The position numbers and the translations under genes were made by a program. From Pandoraea vervacti (GTDB lineage Bacteria; Pseudomonadota; Gammaproteobacteria; Burkholderiales; Burkholderiaceae): a stretch of 64,000 bases of DNA. The first letter of the stretch is position 1; the number at the start of each line of letters is the position of its first letter. A model generated the notes under the pieces. It ran no database searches and was not told the DNA's origin. It worked only from the letters and a program-made list of their open reading frames with translations. The DNA lies in contig NZ_CP010897.2 in NCBI RefSeq assembly GCF_000934605.2, positions 1 to 64,000 on the forward strand. The letters are read 5' to 3'. Shown here piece after piece: positions 28,473 to 37,136 of the stretch.

Positions 28473-29162
28473 TTACACAGAGAGGTATTCGCGGATACGG
28501 TCGCCGTCGCCGGCCTCGCGCGTGCTTTGATGAACGAAGCGCCCGCCCTCGATCACGAACAATCGGTCCGCAACATCCATCGCGAAGCTCAACACCTGTT
28601 CCGACACCACGATGGCGATGTTGCGCGTCGCGCGAATCTGGTTGAGCGCGCGGGCGATGTCCTTGATGACCGACGGCTGAATGCCCTCGGTCGGCTCGTC
28701 GAGCAACAGCACCTTGGGATCGGCTGCGAGCGCGCGCGCAATGGCGAGTTGTTGTTGCTGTCCGCCGGAGAGATTGCCGCCCTTGCGGCGGCGCATATCG
28801 AAAAGCACGGGGAACAGCGCGTAGAGATCGTCGGGAACGGACTGGCTTTTCGCGTTTTCGAGACCTGTCTGAATGTTCTCTTCGACAGTGAGCGAGGCGA
28901 AAATCTGACGGCCCTGAGGCACATAACCGATGCCGCTGGCCACACGTCGGTAACTCTCCGCCTTGGAGACATCGACGCCGCCCACACGCACCGTGCCGCG
29001 ATTGGAAGGCAGCATGCCGATCAGCGATTTGAACAGCGTCGTTTTACCCATGCCGTTGCGGCCCATCACCGCAACGCTTTCGCCGCTGGCCACGGAAAAG
29101 CCGATGCCGTGCAGCACCTCGCTCTGACCATAGCTGACGACAAGATCATCGACTTCCAACAT
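28473..29162 (-). CDS. urtE: Urea/amide ABC transporter ATP-binding protein UrtE
   Basis: This is one of two ATPases of a branched-chain-amino-acid-type importer for urea or short amides. The 229-residue protein shows Walker A GRNGMGKTTLFKSL, signature NLSGGQQQQLAIARAL and Walker B VLLLDEPTEGIQPSVI. GIQPSVI is typical for UrtE and LivF relatives. The start is 14 bases after the urtD stop. It precedes fmdA in the operon; urease genes are not present in this window, so the substrate may be an amide rather than urea. Confidence 0.92.
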   Translation of the reverse strand: MLEVDDLVVSYGQSEVLHGIGFSVASGESVAVMGRNGMGKTTLFKSLIGMLPSNRGTVRVGGVDVSKAESYRRVASGIGYVPQGRQIFASLTVEENIQTGLENAKSQSVPDDLYALFPVLFDMRRRKGGNLSGGQQQQLAIARALAADPKVLLLDEPTEGIQPSVIKDIARALNQIRATRNIAIVVSEQVLSFAMDVADRLFVIEGGRFVHQSTREAGDGDRIREYLSV

Positions 29163-29176
29163 GATGTGTCCTCCGA

Positions 29177-29920
29177 TCAGTGACCGAGATAAACATCGAT
29201 GACGCGCGGGTCGGATTGCACCTTGGCCATGGGGCCTTCAGCGAGAATCTTTCCCTGATGCATCACGGTGACTTTGTGCGCGATACGCTCGACGAACGCC
29301 ATGTCGTGCTCGATCACGATCATCGATCGGTTGCGACAGATTCGGTCGAGCAACTCTGCCGTCAGCTCGCGCTCTCGCACGCTCATGCCGGCAATCGGCT
29401 CATCCAGCATCAAAAGTTCGGGATCCTGCATAAGAAGCATACCAATTTCCAGCCACTGCTTCTGTCCGTGCGAAAGCAGACCGGCTTCCAGGTCGAGCGA
29501 CGCCGACAGTCCGATCTCGTCGGCGACCGTGCGCACACGGTCTGCGACCTCGGTATCCGTGCGGTAAAAAAGCGCGCCCAATACGCCACGTCCGCGTGGA
29601 AACGAGACTTCCAGGTTCTGCGCGACGCTCAGGTTTTCGTAAATCGAAGGTGTCTGAAATTTGCGTCCAATGCCCTTGTGCACGCGACGGAACTCGGCCA
29701 GCTTCGTGATCTCCTCGTTACGAAACTTGATGCTGCCCGCCGTTTCCCGCGTCTTGCCGCAGATGAGATCGAGCAGGGTCGTCTTGCCCGCACCGTTCGG
29801 GCCGATGACAACGCGCAGCTCGCCGCGCTCCAGATACAGATTGAGCGAATCGATGGCCTTGAACCCGTCGAACGACACGCTAAGGTCTTCAATGGCCAGA
29901 AGAAAGTCGGTGTTGCTCAT
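29177..29920 (-). CDS. urtD: Urea/amide ABC transporter ATP-binding protein UrtD
   Basis: The second ATPase of the importer has 247 residues: Walker A GPNGAGKTTLLDLI, the UrtD-type degenerate signature LLSHGQKQWLEIGMLL (in place of LSGGQ) and Walker B LLMLDEPIAGMSVRERELTAELL. The SHGQ signature distinguishes UrtD from LivG. It begins three bases after the urtC stop (overlapping expression unit) and ends 14 bases before urtE. Confidence 0.93.
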   Translation of the reverse strand: MSNTDFLLAIEDLSVSFDGFKAIDSLNLYLERGELRVVIGPNGAGKTTLLDLICGKTRETAGSIKFRNEEITKLAEFRRVHKGIGRKFQTPSIYENLSVAQNLEVSFPRGRGVLGALFYRTDTEVADRVRTVADEIGLSASLDLEAGLLSHGQKQWLEIGMLLMQDPELLMLDEPIAGMSVRERELTAELLDRICRNRSMIVIEHDMAFVERIAHKVTVMHQGKILAEGPMAKVQSDPRVIDVYLGH

Positions 29921-29923
29921 GCG

Positions 29924-31111
29924 TCACGCTCCCTTGTTCTCGACGCCGAGGAACCGGCGAATGCGCGGGCGCACGTGCGCCTCGTAAAGTCCTGCCAGAC
30001 CATTGGGGAAAGCCATCACCACACCGATGAACATCGCCGCCATCAGGTAAAGCCACAGATTCGGGAAACTCTCGGAAAACCAGCTTTTGCCGAGATTGAC
30101 GAGGATTGCGCCGTACACTGCCCCGACCAGTGACATCCGCCCGCCGACCGCCGCGTAAATCACCATCTCGATGGAGGGCACGATGCCGACGAACGACGGC
30201 GACATGAATCCGACCTGGAGCGTGAACATCGCGCCCCCCACGGCGGCAAGCGCAGCCGCGATGCAAAACGAGAACACCTTGAACATCGACACGTCGTAGC
30301 CCGAGAAGCGCACACGGTCTTCCTTGTCGCGCATGGCCAGCAGCAGCGTGCCCAGCTTGCCGCGCTGTACCCAGCGGCACAGCAGCAGTGCGACGATGAG
30401 CAGCGCGGCGTTCACGAAGTAGAGAATGAGCTTCGCGTGGTCCGTGCGAATGTCCCAGCCGAGCAGCGTGCGCAGGTCGGTGATGCCGTTCACCCCACCG
30501 GTATAGCCCTGCTGACCGATGATCAACACCGACAGAATCAGCGCGACGGCTTGCGTGATGATCGCGAAGTACACTCCGCCGACACGCCGCTTGAACATCG
30601 CATACCCGATCACGAAGGCGAGCGCCGTTGGCACGACGACCACTGCGAGAATCGATACGGGCAGAGAGTGAAACGGCTTCCACCAGTCCGGCAGCGCCGT
30701 GAGCTGGTTCCAGTCCATGAAGTCCGGGATGCCGGGCGTCGTCTGTGTGCTCGTGGCCGCCGCACTCGAGGCTTCTAGCTTGAGGAACATCGCCATGGCG
30801 TAGCCGCCGAGGCCGAAGAAGACCCCCTGCCCGAGGCTCAGCACGCCCCCGTAACCCCAGGCGATCACCAGCCCGATGGCGACGAACGCGTACGTGAGGT
30901 ACTTGCCCATGAGATTCAGGCGAAAGGCGTCGAGTGCGATCGGAAACACGACGACGATCAGCACCGCCAGGATCGCGATGCCCGCATAGCCCGATGCGTC
31001 CAGGCGTGCCGCGAGCGCGCGCCAGCCACGGGGCGGGACGCGCGCTTCCTGCGCCTCGCCCGCGTCAGTCCGGAGGGGGACGCCGCCCGCCGCGGTTTGG
31101 ATGGGTTCCAT
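29924..31111 (-). CDS. urtC: Urea/amide ABC transporter permease UrtC
   Basis: UrtC is a membrane subunit of the importer. The start at 31111 (MEPIQTAAGGVPLRTDAG) is supported by GGAGAG six bases upstream; the frame is open for another 280 codons upstream, which is antisense noise over urtB. The 395-residue protein has a charged N-terminus, then about ten hydrophobic segments, for example YAGIAILAVLIVVVFPIAL, YAFVAIGLVIAWGYGGVLSLG and LWLYLMAAMFIGVVMAF. The GLGGYAMAMFLKL segment is family-typical. It is part of the urtABCDE operon. Confidence 0.92.
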   Translation of the reverse strand: MEPIQTAAGGVPLRTDAGEAQEARVPPRGWRALAARLDASGYAGIAILAVLIVVVFPIALDAFRLNLMGKYLTYAFVAIGLVIAWGYGGVLSLGQGVFFGLGGYAMAMFLKLEASSAAATSTQTTPGIPDFMDWNQLTALPDWWKPFHSLPVSILAVVVVPTALAFVIGYAMFKRRVGGVYFAIITQAVALILSVLIIGQQGYTGGVNGITDLRTLLGWDIRTDHAKLILYFVNAALLIVALLLCRWVQRGKLGTLLLAMRDKEDRVRFSGYDVSMFKVFSFCIAAALAAVGGAMFTLQVGFMSPSFVGIVPSIEMVIYAAVGGRMSLVGAVYGAILVNLGKSWFSESFPNLWLYLMAAMFIGVVMAFPNGLAGLYEAHVRPRIRRFLGVENKGA

Positions 31112-31218
31112 GTACATCTCTCCATGCAGAGAATTCGGTAGATGACCGGCAACGCCATGGCCGGTCATCGGCTGGGGTCGGCGCTTCGGCGGACCGCGCG
31201 TTAGACGTGTCAGATGTG

Positions 31219-32136
31219 TCAGGCGCGTCGGACCTTGGAGGCGAACAAGCCTTGCGGACGCAACATGAGAATGACCACGACGGTCAGCAACGTGAGCACG
31301 CGCGCGATGGAGCCAGACAGGAAGAACTCGCTGATCGACTGCATTTGCGCAATGCCGAATGCCGAGGCCACCGTGCCGAGCAGGCTGGCCGCGCCGCCGA
31401 ACGTCACCACGAGGAACGAGTCGACGATGTAGAGCGAACCACTGGTCGGTCCCGTCGATCCGATTGCCGTGAAGGCGGCCCCCGCAACGCCGGCGATGCC
31501 GCACCCGATGGCGAACGTCATGCGGTCGGTACGGCGCGTGTTGATCCCCGCGGCATTGGCCATCGGCCGATTCGCCACCGTCGCCCGCACACGCAATCCC
31601 CAACGCGAGCGGTACAGCGCCAGCAACAAGCCGCCCGTCATGACGAGCGCGAGCGCCATCACGAACATGCCGCTGATGGGAATGTCGAGCCCGGGTGTCG
31701 GCTCCCACGACCCCATCAGCCAGTCGGGCAGCGCAGGGCTGACCTCCTTGGGGCCGAACGTCGAGCGAAACACCTGCTGCATGCCCAGACTCAGCCCCCA
31801 GGTCGCGAGCAGCGTGTCGAGCGGGCGTCGGTAGAGGTGCCGGATCAACGCCCACTCCGCGAGCCATCCCGCCGCGAAGGCGAGTACGAAGGCGGCCACG
31901 ATGGCAAAGAAGAAGTACACCGGCGTGAACACCGGCCAGACATTCTGCGTGACCCACGAGAACATGTAGACGGTGTACGCGCCGATCGTCATGAACTCAC
32001 CGTGCGCCATGTTGATGACGCCCATCTGACCGAAGATCACGGCGAGTCCGAGCCCCATGAGCAGCAGAACGCTGAACAGCCGGAGTCCGGCGAAGCCCTG
32101 CATCAGCGTGATATTGAAAATGTCGTTGGCGGACAT
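31219..32136 (-). CDS. urtB: Urea/amide ABC transporter permease UrtB
   Basis: The first permease subunit has 305 residues, with the family opening LMQGFAGLRLFSVLLLMGLGLAVIFGQMGVINMAHGEFMTIGAY (separate motifs INMAHGEF and GAYTVYM) and about eight hydrophobic segments. RRTDRMTFAIGCGIAGVAGA near residue 200 is typical of LivH/UrtB permeases. It follows urtA by 67 bases and precedes urtC by 107 bases. No disruption is visible. Confidence 0.93.
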   Translation of the reverse strand: MSANDIFNITLMQGFAGLRLFSVLLLMGLGLAVIFGQMGVINMAHGEFMTIGAYTVYMFSWVTQNVWPVFTPVYFFFAIVAAFVLAFAAGWLAEWALIRHLYRRPLDTLLATWGLSLGMQQVFRSTFGPKEVSPALPDWLMGSWEPTPGLDIPISGMFVMALALVMTGGLLLALYRSRWGLRVRATVANRPMANAAGINTRRTDRMTFAIGCGIAGVAGAAFTAIGSTGPTSGSLYIVDSFLVVTFGGAASLLGTVASAFGIAQMQSISEFFLSGSIARVLTLLTVVVILMLRPQGLFASKVRRA

Positions 32137-32203
32137 CTGACGCTCCTCGCGCGACGACCTGGCGGGCGTCGCGCCTGTGCGGGTTGACGGGGTTGAGGGG
32201 GGA

Positions 32204-33475
32204 TTACATGTAGCCCTTCGGGAACGGATCCGGATGGATCGGTTCCGGCGAACTCGCCACGACCTTGAACTGGCCGTCCGCCTGACCCTGGCCGATCAGC
32301 GAACGGCTCCACAGGTGATGGTTGGCGTCGACCTTCGCGTAGCCCTGCGGCGCATTGGCCAGTTCGATGTCCTTGGATGCGGCCACGACCTTGTTCACGT
32401 CGAAACTGCCCGCGCGCTCGCACGCCGCCTTCCAGATCCAGGGCCCGAGGTAAGCAGCCTGCGTCACGTCGCCGATTACTGATTTCGCGCCGTAACGCGC
32501 CTTGAAGGCCGAGACGAACTTCTTGTTGTTGTCGTTCTCCAGCGACTGGAAGTACTTCATCGAGGAATAGAAGCCGGCGAAGTTGTCGCCGCCGATGCCG
32601 AGCACTTCGTCTTCCGTGACGGAGAGCGTGAGCAGGAACTGCTTCTGCGGCGTGATGCCGGCGGCCTTGAGCTGCTTGTAGAACGCCACGTTCGAGCCGC
32701 CCACCACCGTCGCGAAAATGCAGTCGGGGCGCGCGAGTTTGATCTTGTTCATCAGCGAATTGAATTCGGTGGTGCCGAGCGGGTAATACTCTTCGCCCAC
32801 CACCTTCGCGTTCAGATGCTGCTCGATGTGACGTCGTGCGATCTTGTTCGACGTGCGCGGCCAGATGTAGTCGGAGCCGATCAGGAAGAACGTCTTGGCC
32901 TTCTTCGTGTTCGATGCCCAGTCGAGCGCCCAGAGAATCTGCTGCGTGGCTTCCTGACCGGTGTAGAACACGTTCTTGGACTGCTCCAGACCTTCATAGA
33001 ACGTCGGGTAGTACAGCAGGCCGTTGTCCTTCTCGAAGACAGGCAGCACGGCTTTGCGAGAGGCGGACGTCCAGCAGCCGAAGACGGCCGCGACGTGATC
33101 GTTCTCCAGCAGCTTCTTCGACTTTTCGGCGTACGTCGGCCAGTCGGAGGCGCCGTCTTCCTGAATGATGTTGATCTTGCGTCCGAGCACGCCGCCCATC
33201 GCGTTGATCTGTTCGATCGCCAGGCGCTCCGCCTGAATCGAGCCCGTCTCCGAAATGGCCATCGTGCCGGTTGCCGAGTGCAACTGACCGACCGTGACGG
33301 TGGTGTCCGTGACGGCCAGCCCGGTCGTATTCACCTTGGCCGTGGGCGGCACCTGCGCGAACGAGGTGCGCGGCAGGCCGAGGGCCATGAGCGGCGCGGC
33401 GGCAAGGCCACCGAGCAGTCGTCTGCGCAACGGGGAAGCCATGCGTTCATCATCGAATCGATCGTCTGCGGACAT
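32204..33475 (-). CDS. urtA: Urea/amide ABC transporter substrate-binding protein UrtA
   Basis: This periplasmic binding protein captures the substrate. The ATG at 33475 has AGGAG with six bases spacing (a GTG three bases upstream is less likely). The N-terminus carries a signal with an RRRLLGG twin-arginine-like segment, a hydrophobic stretch (AAPLMALGLP) and a probable cleavage site near TSFAQ. The mature part holds UrtA landmarks: VGQLHSATGTMAISETGSI, EDGASDWPTYAEKSKKLLEN and GCWTSASRKAVLPVFE. It is the first gene of the operon. A 20-base palindrome lies about 92 bases upstream. Confidence 0.94.
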   Translation of the reverse strand: MSADDRFDDERMASPLRRRLLGGLAAAPLMALGLPRTSFAQVPPTAKVNTTGLAVTDTTVTVGQLHSATGTMAISETGSIQAERLAIEQINAMGGVLGRKINIIQEDGASDWPTYAEKSKKLLENDHVAAVFGCWTSASRKAVLPVFEKDNGLLYYPTFYEGLEQSKNVFYTGQEATQQILWALDWASNTKKAKTFFLIGSDYIWPRTSNKIARRHIEQHLNAKVVGEEYYPLGTTEFNSLMNKIKLARPDCIFATVVGGSNVAFYKQLKAAGITPQKQFLLTLSVTEDEVLGIGGDNFAGFYSSMKYFQSLENDNNKKFVSAFKARYGAKSVIGDVTQAAYLGPWIWKAACERAGSFDVNKVVAASKDIELANAPQGYAKVDANHHLWSRSLIGQGQADGQFKVVASSPEPIHPDPFPKGYM

Positions 33476-33566
33476 CACGTTCTCCTGGTCATAGGCCCTT
33501 TGCGAAATCGCGACGGGCTGGTTTCAAGGGGTTGGACGCAATGTAGGGAGCCAATTTGGCGCTCGA

Positions 33567-33586
33567 AATACGTCGATTGACGTATT
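33567..33586. promoter_or_regulatory. Palindromic operator in the urtA / sensor-kinase divergent region
   Basis: AATACGTCGATTGACGTATT has perfect eight-base arms AATACGTC/GACGTATT around GATT. It lies between urtA (start 33475, minus) and the transporter-kinase gene (plus). A dimeric LuxR/NarL-type regulator such as the product of 37090-38103 is a plausible binder; this is inference from position and symmetry. Confidence 0.6.
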
Positions 33587-33671
33587 CCCCGGCACAGGTG
33601 GTGGAATGTAATTTGCTTAGGCCTTGGAACCCGACGTTTCTTGCACCAATCCGGATCGCCCCCCCGTCGTC

Positions 33672-36600
33672 ATGGCCGAGATGCACCAAAATTCAGTCCG
33701 TGCGCACAGCACGCAGCGCATCGTGAAGGTGCGGCGCGACTACAACGCCTGGGTCGGCGACGAAACGCTCGAGGACTATGCGCTGCGCTTCACACCGCGC
33801 TCGTTTCGGCGGTGGTCGGAATGGCGCGTCGCCACCACGGCCATCGGTGGGGTGTCGTTTCTCGTGCTGGAGGCCATCGGCGGCAGCCTCGTCATCAACT
33901 ATGGCTTTACCAACGCGGTGTGGGCCATCGCCGTCGTCTCGATCCTGATATTTCTCACGAGCCTGCCAATCAGCTATTACGCCGCGCGCTACGGCGTTGA
34001 CATGGACCTGCTCACACGCGGTGCAGGATTCGGTTACATCGGCTCGACGGTAACGTCGTTCCTTTACGCGATCTTCACGTTCCTGTTCTTTGCGCTCGAA
34101 GCGGCCATCATGGCGCTCGCGCTACAGCTCTATTTCCACATGTCGCTGGCGATCGCGTACGTCATCAGTTCGCTCGTCGTGATTCCACTGGTGATGTTCG
34201 GCATCACGCTCATCAATCGTCTGCAAAGCTGGACACAGCCGTTGTGGATCGTGCTCTTCGTGCTGCCCTACGCCGCTGTGCTGTGGCACCACCCCGGCAT
34301 GGTGCGCGAATGGACCACCTTCGCGGGATTCGCCCCCGAGGGCCGGGCGTTCAGCCTGATTGCGTTCGGACAGGCTTCGACGGTCGTCTTCGCGCTGATC
34401 GTGCAGATCGGCGAACAGGTGGACTATCTCCGGTTCCTGCCGCCGCTCACCGCGAAGAACCGGAAGCGATGGTGGCTGGCGCTGTTGTCTGCCGGACCCG
34501 GCTGGATCGTGCCCGGTGCGCTGAAGATGCTCGGCGGCGCGTTGCTCGCGTTCGTCGCCATCCAGAACGAAGTCGATGTTGCACAGGCCGCGCAGCCCAC
34601 GCAGATGTACCTCGTCGCGTATCACATCCTGCTCGATCCGATGGGACTGGCGAGTTGGGCGTTGCCGGCCATGACGTTGTTCGTCATCGTCTCGCAGCTC
34701 AAGATCAATGTGACGAACGCCTACGCGGGGTCGCTCGCGTGGTCGAATTTCTTCGCGCGTCTCACGCACAGTCATCCGGGCCGCGTGGTATGGCTCGTCT
34801 TCAACGTGATGATCGCGTTGCTGCTCGTCGAGATCGGTGTCTTCGAAGTCATCGGCAAGGTGCTTTCGCTGTACGCGAACGTCGCGGTCGCGTGGGTCGG
34901 CGCCTTGTGTGCGGATCTCGTGATCAACAAGCCGCTCGGCTATAGCCCGCGCCACATCGAATTCAAGCGCGCGCATCTCTACGACGTCAATCCCGTGGGC
35001 ATCGGCGCCATGGCGCTTGGCGTCGTTGTCGCCCTGACGGCACGCACGGGCGTGTTCGGCGAGCTTGGCGAGGCGATGTCGCTGTTTCTCGCGTTCGGCG
35101 TGGCGTTCGTTTGCGCGCCGCTGATCGCCGTGGCCACGCGCGGCAAGTATTACCTCGCGCGCAAACCGCAATCGCACGGCGACGCCAGGTCGCTACGTTG
35201 CGCGATCTGCGAGCACACCTTCGAGCCCGAAGATACGGCACATTGTCCGGCGTACGGCGGCACGATCTGTTCGCTGTGCTGTTCGCTGGACTCGCGTTGT
35301 CATGATCGCTGCAAGCCGCACGCCCGATTCTCCGCGCAGGCCGACCGAGCGTTGCACCGGGTATTTCCGCGCCTGCGGCTGGGGCCCACGGCGTTGCGGC
35401 TCATTCGTTATGCCAGCCTCGTGTTGACGATCCTCGCGGTGCTCGCGGGCGTGCTGTATCTGATCTGGTCGCAGAGCGTGGCCGCGATCAGCGAGGCAGA
35501 GGTGAGTGTCATCGCGAGCAGCTTCCTGAAGATATTCTTTTCGCTGGCGCTCGTCGGCTGCATCGCGGCGTGGTGGTTCGTGCTGGAGCGTGAGAGCCGG
35601 CGCGTGACCGAGGAAGAATCGCAGCGACAAAACGAGCTGCTGATGCAGGAAATCGACGCGCACCAGAAGACCGACGAGGCGTTAAAACGCGCCACGGCCG
35701 CCGCCGAGTCCGCCAATCAGGCAAAGAGTCGGTACGTCTCGGGCCTCAGCCATGAACTTCGCACGCCGCTCAACAGCATTCTCGGCTACGCGCAGCTATT
35801 GATGCAGGCGAAAGACGAACTCACGCCCACGCGTCTGAACGCCGTTCGCACGATTCACCGAAGCGGCGAGCATTTGCTCGCGCTTGTCGACGGACTGCTC
35901 GATGTGGCGCGCATCGAGGCGGGCAAGCTGCAACTGAACATCACGAAGGTCTCGCTTACCGACTTCGTGTCGCACGTGTCGTCGATGATGAGTCCGTTGG
36001 CGATGGAGAAGGCGTTGGCGTTCGACGTGCAGGCCGTCGGGCGGTTTCCGGCCACGGTGAGATGCGATCAGAAATATCTCGGACAGATTCTCACCAACCT
36101 GATCGGCAACGCGATTCGGTTCACGTCTGCCGGGACCGTGACGCTGCGCGTGAGCCATGCGCTCGACACGCTGAAATTCGAAGTGATCGATACCGGACCG
36201 GGCATTGCACCTGACGCAATGAGCCGCCTCTTCATGCCGTTCGAGCGCGGCGACGCCGCCCACGCCGACGATCATGGCGCGGGACTGGGACTGACCATCT
36301 GTCGTTTGCTCACGCATGCCCTCGGTGGCAGTCTCGAGGTCGACAGCGAACTCGGTCGAGGCACCCGCTTCGTCGTGAAGCTCTTTGCGCCGGCGGTGCA
36401 GAGCGCACCGGACGTGTATACCGAACTGGCCGGCATTTGCGGCTATCGCGGGCCGCGTCGCACGATTCTCGTCGTGGACGATCTGGCGGACCAGCGCGGC
36501 ATCGTCGTGCAATTGCTCACGCCGCTCGGCTTCGAGGTCAACGAGGTCGCGAGCGGTCCGGATGCGCTGCGATGGCTCGGCACACATACGGCCGACGCGA

Positions 36601-37136
36601 TCATCATGGATATCTCCATGCCGCTCATGGACGGCTACGAGACGAGTCGCCTGATCGGCGAAAACCAGCTATCCGCAGCCCCCATCCTCTTGCTGTCGGC
36701 CAACGCCTTTGCGGACGACCGCGAGCGAGCGAGCACCACCGGCTGCGCGGGTTATCTGGCCAAACCCTTGCGAGTCAACCTGTTGCTCGACAAGCTCGCG
36801 CAGTTGCTGTCGCTCGAATGGATTGCGTCAGACGCGGTAGCGCTGCCGCAAGTGGGCGCCGCGCCGCTGCCGGAGAGCGCGGAGATGAGGAACAGGGGCG
36901 AGATGGAAGAGATCAGGCTCGCGTTGCCCGAACCGGTGCTGGAGCGCATACGTGAGCATCTCGATGTCGGCTATGTGCAGGGCGTCGTGGAACAACTCGA
37001 TGCCGCGCGAACCGATTATCCCGCGCTCAGCGCGCAGATCGATACGCTGCGTGCGCTCGCCGAACGCTTTCAGTTAAAGGACCTCGAAAATGCGCTTGAC
37101 CGCCAGCCCCGCGCCGACCCTGTCCGCCATGCCTGA
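33672..37136 (+). CDS. NCS1-type permease fused to a hybrid sensor histidine kinase
   Basis: One reading frame joins a complete nucleobase:cation symporter-1 domain to a signalling output. Counting from ATG 33672: permease with about 12 membrane segments (roughly residues 45-500; for example ATTAIGGVSFLVLEAIGGSLVI, GAGFGYIGSTVTSF); a Cys-rich module (RCAICEHTFEPEDTAHCPAY, then CSLCCSLDSRCHDRC, about 508-555); two more membrane segments; a histidine kinase with H-box SGLSHELRTPLNSILGYAQL (about 690), N-box NLIGNAIRF and G-boxes DTGPGIAPDA and GAGLGLTICR; and a receiver with VVDDLADQRG, phospho-acceptor in IIMDISMPLMDG and Lys in LAKPLR. A TTG at 33624 could start 16 codons earlier; neither start has a clear ribosome site. 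It probably senses substrate through the permease domain and controls the urt/fmd genes with the next gene. Confidence 0.88.
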   Translation: MAEMHQNSVRAHSTQRIVKVRRDYNAWVGDETLEDYALRFTPRSFRRWSEWRVATTAIGGVSFLVLEAIGGSLVINYGFTNAVWAIAVVSILIFLTSLPISYYAARYGVDMDLLTRGAGFGYIGSTVTSFLYAIFTFLFFALEAAIMALALQLYFHMSLAIAYVISSLVVIPLVMFGITLINRLQSWTQPLWIVLFVLPYAAVLWHHPGMVREWTTFAGFAPEGRAFSLIAFGQASTVVFALIVQIGEQVDYLRFLPPLTAKNRKRWWLALLSAGPGWIVPGALKMLGGALLAFVAIQNEVDVAQAAQPTQMYLVAYHILLDPMGLASWALPAMTLFVIVSQLKINVTNAYAGSLAWSNFFARLTHSHPGRVVWLVFNVMIALLLVEIGVFEVIGKVLSLYANVAVAWVGALCADLVINKPLGYSPRHIEFKRAHLYDVNPVGIGAMALGVVVALTARTGVFGELGEAMSLFLAFGVAFVCAPLIAVATRGKYYLARKPQSHGDARSLRCAICEHTFEPEDTAHCPAYGGTICSLCCSLDSRCHDRCKPHARFSAQADRALHRVFPRLRLGPTALRLIRYASLVLTILAVLAGVLYLIWSQSVAAISEAEVSVIASSFLKIFFSLALVGCIAAWWFVLERESRRVTEEESQRQNELLMQEIDAHQKTDEALKRATAAAESANQAKSRYVSGLSHELRTPLNSILGYAQLLMQAKDELTPTRLNAVRTIHRSGEHLLALVDGLLDVARIEAGKLQLNITKVSLTDFVSHVSSMMSPLAMEKALAFDVQAVGRFPATVRCDQKYLGQILTNLIGNAIRFTSAGTVTLRVSHALDTLKFEVIDTGPGIAPDAMSRLFMPFERGDAAHADDHGAGLGLTICRLLTHALGGSLEVDSELGRGTRFVVKLFAPAVQSAPDVYTELAGICGYRGPRRTILVVDDLADQRGIVVQLLTPLGFEVNEVASGPDALRWLGTHTADAIIMDISMPLMDGYETSRLIGENQLSAAPILLLSANAFADDRERASTTGCAGYLAKPLRVNLLLDKLAQLLSLEWIASDAVALPQVGAAPLPESAEMRNRGEMEEIRLALPEPVLERIREHLDVGYVQGVVEQLDAARTDYPALSAQIDTLRALAERFQLKDLENALDRQPRADPVRHA

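Noticed and set aside
29924..31957. A 677-codon version of UrtC
   Set aside because: The first 280 codons are antisense to urtB-region DNA and lack family similarity; the start at 31111 has a ribosome site and gives the normal length.
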